Shown: piece by piece, positions 50,021 to 60,046 of the stretch
Position numbering within the stretch: position 1 is the first letter of the stretch
Layout: each line of letters starts with the position of its first letter
From: Taishania sp965247975
GTDB taxonomy: Bacteria; Bacteroidota; Bacteroidia; Flavobacteriales_D; Crocinitomicaceae
Length of the DNA stretch: 64,000 nucleotides
NCBI GenBank assembly: GCA_965247975.1
Contig: OZ252050.1
Span: 1,116,001 to 1,180,000, forward strand
Direction of reading: 5' to 3'
The notes under the pieces: generated by a model
The model's database searches: none
What the model saw: only the letters and a program-made list of their open reading frames with translations
What the model was told of the DNA's origin: nothing
Translations under genes and position numbers: made by a program

Positions 50021-52291
50021 ATGGTATTCGATTTAGACATGATTAAAAAAGTGTATGAGCGTTATCCTGAGAGAATCGCTGCAGCACGCACAGTGGTTGG
50101 AAAACCCTTAACGCTTTCTGAGAAAATTTTATATGCTCACTTGTGGGAAGGAAATGCCACGTCTGCGCATGAACGCGGAAAATCTTATGTGGATTTTGCT
50201 CCAGATCGTGTTGCGATGCAAGATGCAACTGCTCAAATGGCTTTGTTGCAATTTATGCAAGCAGGTCGATCAAAAGCAGCGGTTCCGTCAACTGCACATG
50301 CAGATCACTTGATTCAAGCGCGCATTGGTGCTGACAAAGATTTGCAAGAAGGTCTAAATAAGAACAACGAAGTATTTAATTTCTTAAGCTCAGTATGTGA
50401 TAAATACGGAATCGGTTTCTGGAAACCAGGTGCTGGAATTATTCACCAAGTAGTGCTAGAAAATTATGCTTTCCCAGGTGGAATGATGATTGGAACGGAT
50501 TCACATACAGTAAATGCCGGCGGACTTGGAATGGTGGCGATTGGTGTTGGTGGCGCAGATGCTGTTGACGTGATGGCTGGAATGGCTTGGGAATTGAAAA
50601 TGCCGAAATTAATTGGTGTTAAATTGACAGGAAAATTAAACGGATGGACGTCTCCAAAAGACGTGATTCTAAAAGTGGCTGGAATTTTAACCGTTAAAGG
50701 TGGAACAGGTGCAATCGTTGAATATTTTGGCGATGGTGCAATTTCATTATCGGCTACAGGAAAAGGAACAATTTGTAACATGGGTGCCGAAATTGGAGCG
50801 ACAACTTCAACTTTTGGTTATGATGATTCCATGAGAAGATATTTGGCTTCAACAGGTCGCCAAGAAGTGGTAGATGCTGCTGACAAAATTGCGGAACATT
50901 TAACAGGAGACGCTGAAGTGTATGCAAACCCAGAAGCCTATTTTGATCAAGTTATTGAAATTGATTTATCAACGCTTTCTCCTTACGTAAATGGACCTTT
51001 CACGCCAGATTTAGCAACTCCAATTGCTGAATTGAGAGAAAAAGCAACCAAAAATGATTGGCCGTTAAAAGTGGAATGGGGATTGATTGGATCATGCACA
51101 AATTCTTCATACGAAGATTTAGCACGCGCTGCATCCATTGCAAAACAAGCGGTTGAAAAAGGATTGGTTACAAAATCAGAGTTTGGAATTAATCCAGGTT
51201 CAGAACAAGTGCGCTTCACGGCTGAACGCGATGGATTGTTGAAACCGTTCGAAGATTTGAATGCAACGATTTTCACCAATGCTTGTGGACCTTGCATCGG
51301 ACAGTGGGATAGAGCAGGGGCTGAGAAACAAGAAAAAAACACGATTGTTCATTCATTCAACCGTAATTTCTCAAAAAGAGCAGACGGTAACCCAAATACA
51401 CACGCTTTTGTAACCTCACCTGAAATGGTTGCTGCATTAGCAATTTCAGGAGATTTAGGATTTAATCCAATTACAGATACCTTAACAAACAACAAAGGAG
51501 AACAAGTAAAATTGGATCCACCAACAGGTGATGAATTGCCTGCAAAAGGATTTGATGTGGAAGATAATGGTTACCAAGCACCAGCTTTGGATGGTTCTAC
51601 AGTGAATGTCATTGTTGATCCAAACTCAGATCGTTTGCAATTGTTGGAGCCTTTCAGTCCTTGGGACGGGAAAAATGTGCTTGGAGCACGTTTGTTGATC
51701 AAAGCACAAGGGAAATGTACAACGGACCACATTTCCATGGCTGGACCTTGGTTAAAATACCGTGGACATTTGGATAACATTTCAAATAACATGCTTATTG
51801 GTGCTGTGAATGCATTCAATAGTGAAACAAATAAAGTTGTAAATCAATTAACAGGTTCTGAAGGCGAAGTTCCAGCAACTGCTCGCGCGTACAAAGCGGC
51901 TGGTGTTGCTTCTGTCGTTGTTGGTGACCACAACTATGGTGAAGGATCTTCTCGTGAGCATGCAGCAATGGAACCAAGGCATTTAGGTGTTGTTGCAGTT
52001 ATCGTGAAATCTTTTGCACGAATCCACGAAACAAACTTGAAAAAACAAGGAATGTTAGGTTTGACATTTGCCAACGAAGCAGATTACGATAAAATCAAAG
52101 AAAATGACGTGTTAAACTTCATCGACTTGGAATCTTTTGCTCCAGGCAAACAACTTTCTTTGGAGTTGGTTCATGCGGATGGTTCGAAAGAAACAATTAT
52201 GTTGAACCACACATACAATACACAACAAATTGACTGGTACAAAGCTGGTTCTGCGTTGAATTTAATCAAATTGGAAAACGCGAAAGCGTAG
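50021..52291 (+). CDS. acnA: Aconitate hydratase (mitochondrial-type)
   Basis: 756 aa from ATG 50021. It interconverts citrate and isocitrate in the TCA cycle. Cluster-ligand cysteines lie in LIGSCTNSSYEDL and NACGPCIGQW. The N-terminal IGTDSHTVNAGGLGMVAIGVGG and the C-terminal swivel-domain segments (GEGSSREHAAMEPRHLG) are intact. The length and sequence resemble the mitochondrial aconitase type common in Bacteroidota. It is monocistronic with a terminator downstream; a TAnnnTTTG-like box lies at 49976-49984. Confidence 0.96.
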   Translation: MVFDLDMIKKVYERYPERIAAARTVVGKPLTLSEKILYAHLWEGNATSAHERGKSYVDFAPDRVAMQDATAQMALLQFMQAGRSKAAVPSTAHADHLIQARIGADKDLQEGLNKNNEVFNFLSSVCDKYGIGFWKPGAGIIHQVVLENYAFPGGMMIGTDSHTVNAGGLGMVAIGVGGADAVDVMAGMAWELKMPKLIGVKLTGKLNGWTSPKDVILKVAGILTVKGGTGAIVEYFGDGAISLSATGKGTICNMGAEIGATTSTFGYDDSMRRYLASTGRQEVVDAADKIAEHLTGDAEVYANPEAYFDQVIEIDLSTLSPYVNGPFTPDLATPIAELREKATKNDWPLKVEWGLIGSCTNSSYEDLARAASIAKQAVEKGLVTKSEFGINPGSEQVRFTAERDGLLKPFEDLNATIFTNACGPCIGQWDRAGAEKQEKNTIVHSFNRNFSKRADGNPNTHAFVTSPEMVAALAISGDLGFNPITDTLTNNKGEQVKLDPPTGDELPAKGFDVEDNGYQAPALDGSTVNVIVDPNSDRLQLLEPFSPWDGKNVLGARLLIKAQGKCTTDHISMAGPWLKYRGHLDNISNNMLIGAVNAFNSETNKVVNQLTGSEGEVPATARAYKAAGVASVVVGDHNYGEGSSREHAAMEPRHLGVVAVIVKSFARIHETNLKKQGMLGLTFANEADYDKIKENDVLNFIDLESFAPGKQLSLELVHADGSKETIMLNHTYNTQQIDWYKAGSALNLIKLENAKA

Positions 52292-52312
52292 TTTAAACAT
52301 ATCAAAAAAATT

Positions 52313-52357
52313 AGCTTCAATGATGAATTTTTAAAGTTCAGAATTGAAGCTTTTTTC
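52313..52357 (+). terminator. Terminator of aconitase
   Basis: A 9-bp perfect stem, AGCTTCAAT (52313-52321) with ATTGAAGCT (52343-52351), a 21-nt loop and a run of six T. Confidence 0.75.
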
Positions 52358-52397
52358 GATTTAGAAGGAAGATTTTACAAGTCCTAGGTTACGAGAA

Positions 52398-54392
52398 TTA
52401 CTTTTTAGGCATTTTAAATTTTTTCCTTTTCACTGAATCATCATAATCTTGAAAAATTTCAACTGGATTTAGGTCCAAGCGTTCAGACACATTTATTGGG
52501 ATATATTCAACTAGTACATTCGTCTTGTCTAAACCAAAATCTTCTGCAGGTTTTAATCCTGTGTGTTTAATAAATCGATATGCTTTTATTGCCATCAATT
52601 GCGCAGCTGTTACCATATTGTCCATCGCTACTCTGGTACTCAAAACGATGAATTTAAAATCAACTTCATCGATTTTACCTCGAACTGATTCAAACACACT
52701 TTCGCCCGAAATCTCTTCTTTTTCGACCAAATGATTTTGAATTTTACGCATCATTAACTCAATTTTGTGCTCTTCTTTGAATCCCATCGAGAGCTTTACA
52801 TAATAACATGATTTGTCAATTATTTCATTTACCTCATAATTTACTCCCCAAGGCACTGTTGTAGTTTCAACATGTAAAAACCAAATAACGCCCGCTTTTT
52901 TAGGTATCTTTTTAAACAAGGAATGAAAAATTGTTGAGTCTAGTCTTAAAGGAGAATCACTTCTCGTTGGATAAACAAGATTGGTTGCTTCAAAAGGAAT
53001 TTTTTCATCTGCTTTTGTCGCATTTATCAACGCCACAACCTCAGTCATCGGTACATATTCTGTAATTTTTGCTCTAAGCTCTCTTGCTTTGAAATAGAGA
53101 TACAAAAGGGTGAAAAATGCAGAAGAAAGTACAAGTGAAAACCATCCTCCATGCTGTATTTTACCAAGGTTTGAAATAAAAAACATGATCTCAATCAAAA
53201 CTAAAAAAGCAAAAACAGCAATGTAAAACAGCTTTCGTTTTGGATGTTTTAACAGCAATAAGGTAATCATTAATATGGAAGTCATCAATAAATTTATGGT
53301 GATTGCTAGACCATAACTAGCCTCCATGGCACTTGATTTTTTGAATATGAATATTACAACTAAACACCCTACCATTAAAAAGTAATTTACAAAAGGAACA
53401 TAAACTTGCCCTTTATTGTTGGAGGGATATTTGACTTTTAAATTCGTCCAAAGTTTTAATTTAATAGCTTCATTCATCAATGTGAACACGCCGGTAATTA
53501 AAGCTTGAGATGCTATAATGGTGGACATTGTAGCTAAAGCGATGGTGAATGGAATCCATGATTTAGGCACTGTTGCGTAAAAAATACTCGTGAGATTGAT
53601 TTTTTCAATACTGTCATTCAACAGAAATGCAGCCTGACCAAAGTAATTCAGAACTAGCATAATTCCCGCAAAGATCCATGCAACGCGAATGTTTTGTTTG
53701 CCACAATGACCCAAATCTGAATAAAGTGCTTCTGCACCAGTTGTACAGAGAAAAACGGCACCCAAAACCCAAAATCCTTGTGGGTAATTTATTAATAAAT
53801 CAACTGCATAATATGGATTTATTGCTTGTAAAACCATCGGGTTTTTGGATAGCTGCATAGCCCCAATCAATCCAAGAAATAAGAACCAAGTTATCATTAC
53901 TGGACCAAATATTTTTCCAATGAAGGCAGTCCCAAATTGTTGAATCAAAAATAATGTGATGATTATTGTTATAACAATAGGCATGGTTGGAAGACTAGGA
54001 TAAATAGAATTTAATCCTTCGACGGCGGATGAAATCGATATTGCTGGTGTTATAAAACCATCAGCTATTAAAGTTGCACAACCTATTAATGCTGGAATGT
54101 AAACCCATTTCACATTACGTTTCTTCAAAAGAGCAAACAAGGCAAAAATCCCACCTTCCCCTTCATTGTCGGCATTTAGCGCGAGAATGATATACTTGAA
54201 TGTCGCTATTAAAATTAATGTCCAAATAATGCACGATAAACTACCTAATATCAATTGTTCGTCAAAATTATTTCCACCAGTAATTGCTGTAAAAACATAT
54301 AACGGAGAAGTACCTATGTCGCCAAAAACAATTCCAATGGCAATTAAGACTCCAGCAAATTTTAAAGGATGAGAATGTAAGTGTGATATCAT
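52398..54392 (-). CDS. kup: Kup-type potassium transporter
   Basis: 664 aa with about 12 membrane segments in residues 10-440 and a hydrophilic C-terminal domain (about 440-664). The signature GIVFGDIGTSPLYV near the N-terminus and ADNEGEGGIFALFALL are characteristic. It takes up K+ with protons at the inner membrane. It stands alone; a -7 box TATGTTTG lies at 54419-54412, 20 nt before the start. Confidence 0.94.
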   Translation of the reverse strand: MISHLHSHPLKFAGVLIAIGIVFGDIGTSPLYVFTAITGGNNFDEQLILGSLSCIIWTLILIATFKYIILALNADNEGEGGIFALFALLKKRNVKWVYIPALIGCATLIADGFITPAISISSAVEGLNSIYPSLPTMPIVITIIITLFLIQQFGTAFIGKIFGPVMITWFLFLGLIGAMQLSKNPMVLQAINPYYAVDLLINYPQGFWVLGAVFLCTTGAEALYSDLGHCGKQNIRVAWIFAGIMLVLNYFGQAAFLLNDSIEKINLTSIFYATVPKSWIPFTIALATMSTIIASQALITGVFTLMNEAIKLKLWTNLKVKYPSNNKGQVYVPFVNYFLMVGCLVVIFIFKKSSAMEASYGLAITINLLMTSILMITLLLLKHPKRKLFYIAVFAFLVLIEIMFFISNLGKIQHGGWFSLVLSSAFFTLLYLYFKARELRAKITEYVPMTEVVALINATKADEKIPFEATNLVYPTRSDSPLRLDSTIFHSLFKKIPKKAGVIWFLHVETTTVPWGVNYEVNEIIDKSCYYVKLSMGFKEEHKIELMMRKIQNHLVEKEEISGESVFESVRGKIDEVDFKFIVLSTRVAMDNMVTAAQLMAIKAYRFIKHTGLKPAEDFGLDKTNVLVEYIPINVSERLDLNPVEIFQDYDDSVKRKKFKMPKK

Positions 54393-54411
54393 TTTTTCAA
54401 TTTTGTTTTTG

Positions 54412-54419
54412 CAAACATA
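54412..54419 (-). promoter_or_regulatory. -7 element of kup
   Basis: TATGTTTG on the minus strand, matching TAnnTTTG, close to the start at 54392. No clear -33 TTG. Confidence 0.4.
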
Positions 54420-54629
54420 ACTATAGTTTAGATTTTTCTAAATCGTAATGCATTAAATTATTCATTATACTAAATACAACCTGAAGTAGCTCATTTTTAA
54501 GTGTTTTTTTCATTTGTAATATTCAACAAATACTTAGGATGAAGCACATATTGAATTGCAAGTGAAATGAGGGAACTAAACGAAAAGAAAAATTGATTGT
54601 TAAATAGTCTTAATTGTGTTTGATTTAAA

Positions 54630-54660
54630 TTGTGTATTGCTTAAAAGTAGCTTATCTTCG
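54630..54660 (+). promoter_or_regulatory. Promoter of the 54688 gene
   Basis: TTG at 54630-54632, a 20-nt spacer and TATCTTCG at 54653-54660, one base from TAnnTTTG, 27 nt before the ATG. Confidence 0.5.
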
Positions 54661-54687
54661 TTCAACTAACTTTTAAAATCAATAATT

Positions 54688-56031
54688 ATGAAAAGAGTAT
54701 TACTTGCTTTGATGGCCTTCACTTTTGGCTTAATGGCTCCAAATTCCTTTGGGCAATGCTTGACCGATGACTTTGGACAGTACCCAGGTGCCGTTTATGT
54801 TCCCTTGGTTTGTGATGGTTCAACTCCAAATGAAATTGCACCAAATTGTTGGACGGGTGAATATACTGTTGTGGCTTTACTAGCTGGAAATAGTTATACA
54901 TTTTCTAGTTCTGTTGCAACTGATTTGGTAACAATCAGCGATGAGGCTGGTTTAGCATCTGTCGTGTTTGCCGTTGGTAGCGTATCTTACTCTCCAACTG
55001 TGACAGGAACTTATCGTTTTTATTTACATAACAGTGCTGCATGTGATAGCGATCAAAATGACAGAGCTCGAATTATAGTTTGCAATGGAACTGTTGGTTG
55101 TTTAACAGGGAATCTTTATCCAGCTGCTACTTTTATGCCTACGGTATGTGATGGAGAAACAGCAAACGACATTGCAACTGATTGCTCTGCAGGTGAGTAT
55201 TCGAATGTCGCGCTCATTGGCGGAACTCTGTATGCATTCACTAGTTCAAATGCAACGGATTATATTACGATTGCAAATGCTGCAGGAACAACTGTGTTAA
55301 CTTCAGGTTTTGAATTTGTTACCTACAACCCAACAGCAAATGAAACAGTTCGTTTTTATTCGCATACAGATTTGGCATGTGGAACGGAAAACGTTGATCG
55401 TACGCGTAGTGTATTGTGTTTAGGAAGCGCAACAGGCCTTGCGGGTCCATGTACTTTTGGAGATATGTGGCCAATGAAACCATTCACTCCAACCTGTACT
55501 GGTTCGCCAGAAGCAATTGCAACTGATTGTTATGCAGGAGAACATTCGGTAGTGATGCTATCCGCAAATAAAATATATGAATTTACAAGTTCTGTTTCTG
55601 GCGATTGGATTACATTAACGGATGAAGCTGGTATTAACGTAATCGATTTTGGTTTCGGTCCATTAATCTATACAACAGGTGCTTCAGCCGAAACTATTCG
55701 TTTTTATTCGCACGCTGATTCACTTTGTGGAATAGAAAATATCGATCGTGAAAGACAAGTGAAATGTGAAGCAAATTCGAATAGCATTTCAGAAATTTCT
55801 GAAGCCAATTTCAAACTATTCCCAAATCCAACTGCTGATAAAATTTCAATCGAAGGAATCTTAACTTTTGATCTCATTGAAGTGATTTCAATTGATGGAA
55901 GAGTGTTGTCAACCACTATTCCATCTTCCACAATGACTGAAATCAATGTGAATCATTTAGCGAAAGGAACTTATTTCATTCGCGCTTCGAGCAACGGAGA
56001 AGTCACAACAAAAGAATTTATTAAGATGTAA
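54688..56031 (+). CDS. Secreted protein with three tandem repeats and type IX sorting domain
   Basis: 447 aa. The signal peptide ends SFGQ. Three homologous domains of about 115 residues follow (about 24-130, 135-250, 255-365). Each has a start with C-x-YP/WP...P, an acidic-Cys-AGEYS/GEHS-V segment (DCSAGEYSNVALI, DCYAGEHSVVML), a Y-F-SS-x-D-x-I/T core and an ending RFY-x-H-C. The cysteines are conserved, so each domain is probably a disulfide-bonded beta-sandwich. A Por tail (LFPNPTADKISIE) ends the protein. Function is unknown; probably a surface or extracellular binding protein. No LytTR-type site is seen upstream. Confidence 0.82.
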   Translation: MKRVLLALMAFTFGLMAPNSFGQCLTDDFGQYPGAVYVPLVCDGSTPNEIAPNCWTGEYTVVALLAGNSYTFSSSVATDLVTISDEAGLASVVFAVGSVSYSPTVTGTYRFYLHNSAACDSDQNDRARIIVCNGTVGCLTGNLYPAATFMPTVCDGETANDIATDCSAGEYSNVALIGGTLYAFTSSNATDYITIANAAGTTVLTSGFEFVTYNPTANETVRFYSHTDLACGTENVDRTRSVLCLGSATGLAGPCTFGDMWPMKPFTPTCTGSPEAIATDCYAGEHSVVMLSANKIYEFTSSVSGDWITLTDEAGINVIDFGFGPLIYTTGASAETIRFYSHADSLCGIENIDRERQVKCEANSNSISEISEANFKLFPNPTADKISIEGILTFDLIEVISIDGRVLSTTIPSSTMTEINVNHLAKGTYFIRASSNGEVTTKEFIKM

Positions 56032-56052
56032 GGAATTACTGAATAGTTGTAA

Positions 56053-56081
56053 AACGCTCAAGGATACTTGGGCGTTTTTTT
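56053..56081 (+). terminator. Terminator of the 54688 gene
   Basis: A 10-bp stem, AACGCTCAAG with CTTGGGCGTT (one G-U), a 4-nt loop and a seven-T run. Confidence 0.85.
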
Positions 56082-56223
56082 GTTGAATGAATTTGTGATT
56101 GCCATACACTTTGAATCGCTGCATTTTAAATCCTTGAATCAATTGCGCCAATTTCTGTTAAATCTACCTTTCTTCTTCATTTCTTGCGTAAATTTATGAC
56201 GTTAAATTTTTAAAAAACAAACC

Positions 56224-56859
56224 ATGGCAACAGCAGAAAAAATCATTCAAGAATACGTTGAATTTGAATTACTTAACGGTCGAGCTCCACATTCAGTATT
56301 GGAATTAACCAAGAAAATGAAAATCGCTGAAGCTAGTTTTTATAAAATTTTTCCCAGCCTCGAAATTTTAAGGCAAAACATTCCATTAAATGCCATCGAA
56401 AAAACGGTAGAGCGGTTGGATGCTGATGAACAATATGAAGAATTTTCTGGACGCGAAAAATTGCTTTCGCTTTACTTTACACTTTTCGAAGAATTGCATA
56501 CCAAACGTTCATACTATGTGATGAAATATAGCGGTGCGAAGGAAAGTTTGAAAAATAAGAACGATTGGGATTTGTTCAGCAAAAAAATGAATGAACGCAT
56601 CGACGAAATCATTGGCGAAGCAAAACAATCCGATGAAATCAAAGACCGACCTTACGTTGGCGATCATTATTCAAAAGGCTTTAAATTGGTTTTTGCATAC
56701 TTGTTCCGCGTGTGGCTCAAAGATGATTCTGCTGAATTTAGTACAACAGATGCGGCCATCGAAAAAAGTGTGAATCTGAGTTTCGATATGCTTGGAGTAA
56801 GTCCGCTCGATTCATTGATCGATTTCGGAAAGTTTGCGCTTAAAACAAAAGTCATGTAA
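56224..56859 (+). CDS. TetR-family transcriptional regulator
   Basis: 211 aa. The N-terminal helix-turn-helix region is atypical but recognisable (VLELTKKMKIAEASFYKIFPSLEILRQNI). The ligand-binding helical domain spans about 60-200. Members of this subgroup in Bacteroidota are coupled to an ABC1-kinase gene, as here: the ATG of the next gene lies 2 nt after the stop. It probably regulates its own operon. No operator could be defined by eye. Confidence 0.85.
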   Translation: MATAEKIIQEYVEFELLNGRAPHSVLELTKKMKIAEASFYKIFPSLEILRQNIPLNAIEKTVERLDADEQYEEFSGREKLLSLYFTLFEELHTKRSYYVMKYSGAKESLKNKNDWDLFSKKMNERIDEIIGEAKQSDEIKDRPYVGDHYSKGFKLVFAYLFRVWLKDDSAEFSTTDAAIEKSVNLSFDMLGVSPLDSLIDFGKFALKTKVM

Positions 56860-56861
56860 TC

Positions 56862-58178
56862 ATGGACGAGAAAAAAGACCAAGGACTTTCAAGTATTCCA
56901 ACGTCGAAAGTTCAACGCGCTGCCAAAATATTAGGCACTAGCGCTAAAGTCGGTGGAAACTATATCAAATACTACGCTAAAAAAGCAGTCAATAAAAATG
57001 TTTCACGTGATTCGTTGCATGAAGACAACGCCACGGATATTTATGCTTCGCTCAGTGAAATGAAGGGGAGTGCACTCAAAATTGCACAAATGATGAGCAT
57101 GGATAACCAATTGCTCCCAAAAGCATATCAGGATAAATTTTCGTTAGCGCAATATAACGCACCTCCACTTTCTTATCCACTGATTTTAAAAACATTTCAG
57201 CAATATTTCGGTAAAAAACCATTGGAAATTTTTGATGAATTCACCAAAGATGCTGTTCATGCGGCAAGTATCGGACAGGTGCATCAAGCCAAAATTGGCG
57301 ATAAGAAATTTGCTGTAAAAATTCAGTATCCTGGTGTTGCCGATTCCATAACTTCCGATTTAAAATTGGTAAAACCTTTGGCTTCTCAACTCTTAAACAT
57401 GAAAAGTTCGGAGATCAAAATGTATATGGATGAGGTGGAATCCAAATTAATCGAAGAAACGGACTACGAACTCGAACTTCGAAGATCAACCGAAATTTCA
57501 GAAGCGTCACATGCTATTAAAAATGTGCGTTTTCCAAAGTTCTATCCAGAATATTCCAATAAACGAATCCTAACTATGGATTGGATGGAAGGACTCATGT
57601 TTCCAGAATTTTTGAAAACAAATCCTTCGCAAGAAGTTCGAAATTCGATTGGTCAAACGCTGTGGGATTTTTTCCTTTTTCAGATGATTGAATTGCGTCG
57701 CGTGCACGCAGATCCGCATCCAGGAAATTTTATTATCAATGACAAAAATGAATTGTGTGTCCTCGATTTTGGTTGTGTGAAAGAAATTCCATCCGATTTT
57801 TTTGATTCCTATTTCAAGTTATTGAAACCAAATGTCCTTGACGACAAAGAGAATTTGGAGAATTTGTACTACGAATTGGAATTCCTTAAACCAGAAGATA
57901 CTCCCGCAGAAAAGGCATTTTTGCGCGAAATGTTAGCCGAAATGATTGGTTTGCTTGGACGACCGTTTCGCTCCTCAACTTTCGATTTTGGAAACGATGA
58001 CTTTTTTGCTGAAATAGCTCACATGGGCGATGGATTATCCAAAAACAAAGAACTTCGCAAAATGAATAATGCCCGTGGATCCAAACATGGAATTTACATC
58101 ATGCGCACATTTTTCGGACTCTATCAGTTGCTCAATCAATTGAAAGCGGAAGTGAAATTAAACTATCGGTTTGATTAA
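56862..58178 (+). CDS. ABC1/UbiB-family atypical kinase
   Basis: 438 aa. Key family elements: the KxGQ-like motif as GSALKIAQMMS, the A-rich loop VHAASIGQVHQAK, the lysine strand KFAVKIQYPG, the catalytic loop VHADPHPGNF and the metal motif VLDFGCVKE. ABC1 proteins are atypical kinase-fold ATPases linked to isoprenoid quinone or lipid homeostasis. No C-terminal membrane anchor is obvious. Translationally coupled to the TetR gene. The exact substrate is unknown. Confidence 0.9.
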   Translation: MDEKKDQGLSSIPTSKVQRAAKILGTSAKVGGNYIKYYAKKAVNKNVSRDSLHEDNATDIYASLSEMKGSALKIAQMMSMDNQLLPKAYQDKFSLAQYNAPPLSYPLILKTFQQYFGKKPLEIFDEFTKDAVHAASIGQVHQAKIGDKKFAVKIQYPGVADSITSDLKLVKPLASQLLNMKSSEIKMYMDEVESKLIEETDYELELRRSTEISEASHAIKNVRFPKFYPEYSNKRILTMDWMEGLMFPEFLKTNPSQEVRNSIGQTLWDFFLFQMIELRRVHADPHPGNFIINDKNELCVLDFGCVKEIPSDFFDSYFKLLKPNVLDDKENLENLYYELEFLKPEDTPAEKAFLREMLAEMIGLLGRPFRSSTFDFGNDDFFAEIAHMGDGLSKNKELRKMNNARGSKHGIYIMRTFFGLYQLLNQLKAEVKLNYRFD

Positions 58179-58200
58179 CGAAATTCCAAGCACATTTCGC

Positions 58201-58208
58201 TATCTTTG
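58201..58208 (+). promoter_or_regulatory. -7 element of the 58227 gene
   Basis: TATCTTTG followed by GCGCC, 18 nt before ATG 58227. It shows that a start upstream at 58206 is impossible. Confidence 0.55.
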
Positions 58209-58226
58209 CGCCACAAAAAATTAAGC

Positions 58227-58946
58227 ATGAACAGCAGTTTTCTTCGTCGTTTGAAATATTATGGAATTGGATTTGGTATCGGATGTATTTTCGTTTTCTT
58301 CTTTTTCCAAAATCGTGGTTGCTCTTGGTTGCCAGGAAATCGGGTGAAAAATTCTATTTTGGACCGCGTAATTGTTGCCAATGACCTAGAAATGGCATTT
58401 ATGAAGTCCAAAGGATTGTCGAAAGAGGATATTCTATCAGTATTAAACGACGGCGACATTAATTTTGGTGAAAGTAAAAAAGACGGAAACACGCAAGTTT
58501 ACCTCGTCGAAAAAGATTTTGATAAAATTGGTTCGCTCAAAGTATATTTCACGCTTCCGAAAGAAAGCTATATTTCCGAAGTAAAATTTGGTGTTAAAAG
58601 TGCCAAAGAGGTTGAAAATTCGAAAGAAGGATATGGACGTTTTCTTCATTTCCCGAAGGATGATCATTTGCTTTTTGCCGATACTTCAAAACACGTGACT
58701 TGTCAGCAAGAATTGTTGGGAATGATTAGTCCAAAAAAACTTTTATCAACTATGAAATCGAAAGGATTTGTCGATTTTTCTGCAAGTAATTTCCAAAAAC
58801 GTCCCAAAGCAGAAACCAGATTGGTGTATCTTTCCAACAAAGATTCCATTGGTTTAACCACATTTTGGTATCAGAATAAAATCAATATTTCGACTTTTCA
58901 TGTGCCATATTCAAACCAATGTGATTCTGTTTCTCAACGGAAATGA
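58227..58946 (+). CDS. Membrane-anchored DUF4258-like protein
   Basis: 239 aa from ATG 58227. One membrane helix near residues 12-28 (YGIGFGIGCIFVFFFF) is followed by a periplasmic or cytoplasmic soluble part. The phrase NRGCSWLPGNRV after the helix is typical of a widespread Bacteroidota protein with a DUF4258-like domain of unknown function. Residues about 90-220 continue as a beta-rich domain without a known family. It lies directly before the lpx operon in the same direction, but has its own -7 box. Confidence 0.75.
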   Translation: MNSSFLRRLKYYGIGFGIGCIFVFFFFQNRGCSWLPGNRVKNSILDRVIVANDLEMAFMKSKGLSKEDILSVLNDGDINFGESKKDGNTQVYLVEKDFDKIGSLKVYFTLPKESYISEVKFGVKSAKEVENSKEGYGRFLHFPKDDHLLFADTSKHVTCQQELLGMISPKKLLSTMKSKGFVDFSASNFQKRPKAETRLVYLSNKDSIGLTTFWYQNKINISTFHVPYSNQCDSVSQRK

Positions 58947-58999
58947 TTTTTCATGCGTTCTATGTGACATATTATAAGTAAGTTTTATATTTTTGACCA

Positions 59000-60046
59000 A
59001 TGGAATTTTCGGCAGAACAAATTGCGGGTATAATAAACGGAACAATTCAAGGTAATTCAGGCGTTTTAGTAAATGGTTTGGCTAAAATTGAAGAAGGATC
59101 AACTGGGAAATTGTCTTTTCTCGCAAATCCCAAATACGAAGAATACATTTATTCCACAGGATCAAGTGTTTGCATTGTAAATAACACGTTTGTTCCAACA
59201 AAAGACATTCCTGAAACACTCACTCTAATCAAAGTCGAAGATGCATATGCATGTTTCGCAAAGTTGCTTGAGTTTTATGATCAAATGAAACGCAAACAAC
59301 CAAAAATTGAGGCGAATGCTTCGATTTCTGAGAAAGCAACGATTGGTAAAGATCCTTACATCGGTGGCGGCGCTTACATTTCAGACGGTGCTGTTTTGGG
59401 CGACAATGTTGTCGTCTACCCGAACGTGTATATCGGAGAAAATGTTAAAATCGGCGACAATACAATTATTCACCCAAATGCATCTATTTACACGGATTGC
59501 GTTGTTGGGAATCATTGTGTGATTCATGCTGGAGTTGTTATAGGAGCGGATGGTTTTGGTTTTGCACCTGACGAAAATGGAGTGTTTCAAAAAGTACCAC
59601 AAATTGGAAATGTGGTGTTGGAAGATTATGTGGAAGTTGGTTCAAACTCAACAATCGACAGAGCAACGATGGGTTCAACCATCATTCGAAAAGGAGTGAA
59701 AATTGATAATTTGTGTCAAATTGCACACAATGTTGAAATAGGCGAAAATTCAGCCATGGCCGCACAAGTCGGTATTGCTGGGTCTGCTAAAATTGGTAAA
59801 CATGTACTTGTGGGTGGTCAAGCGGGAATTAGCGGACATTTGCACATTGCTGATGGTACCAAAATCGTGGCGCAATCTGGAATTCCAGCAACTATCAAAA
59901 AGGCTGAAACAATTATGGGATCTCCAGGAATTCCAATTGAAGACTTTAAAAAATCGTATTTTGGCTTCAGAAAATTACCGTTCATTCTAAATAAAATTGC
60001 TGAATTTGATAAAAAATTCAAAGAGCTAACTAAAGAAAAATCTTAA
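59000..60046 (+). CDS. lpxD: UDP-3-O-acylglucosamine N-acyltransferase
   Basis: 348 aa. It adds the second acyl chain to the glucosamine in lipid A synthesis. An N-terminal uridine-binding domain (1-100) is followed by the left-handed beta-helix of hexapeptide repeats (GDNTIIHPNASIYTDCVVG and others). The catalytic histidine is in CQIAHNVEIGENS. The C-terminal helix (about 315-348) is intact. Its stop overlaps the next ATG by one base (TAATG). Confidence 0.96.
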   Translation: MEFSAEQIAGIINGTIQGNSGVLVNGLAKIEEGSTGKLSFLANPKYEEYIYSTGSSVCIVNNTFVPTKDIPETLTLIKVEDAYACFAKLLEFYDQMKRKQPKIEANASISEKATIGKDPYIGGGAYISDGAVLGDNVVVYPNVYIGENVKIGDNTIIHPNASIYTDCVVGNHCVIHAGVVIGADGFGFAPDENGVFQKVPQIGNVVLEDYVEVGSNSTIDRATMGSTIIRKGVKIDNLCQIAHNVEIGENSAMAAQVGIAGSAKIGKHVLVGGQAGISGHLHIADGTKIVAQSGIPATIKKAETIMGSPGIPIEDFKKSYFGFRKLPFILNKIAEFDKKFKELTKEKS

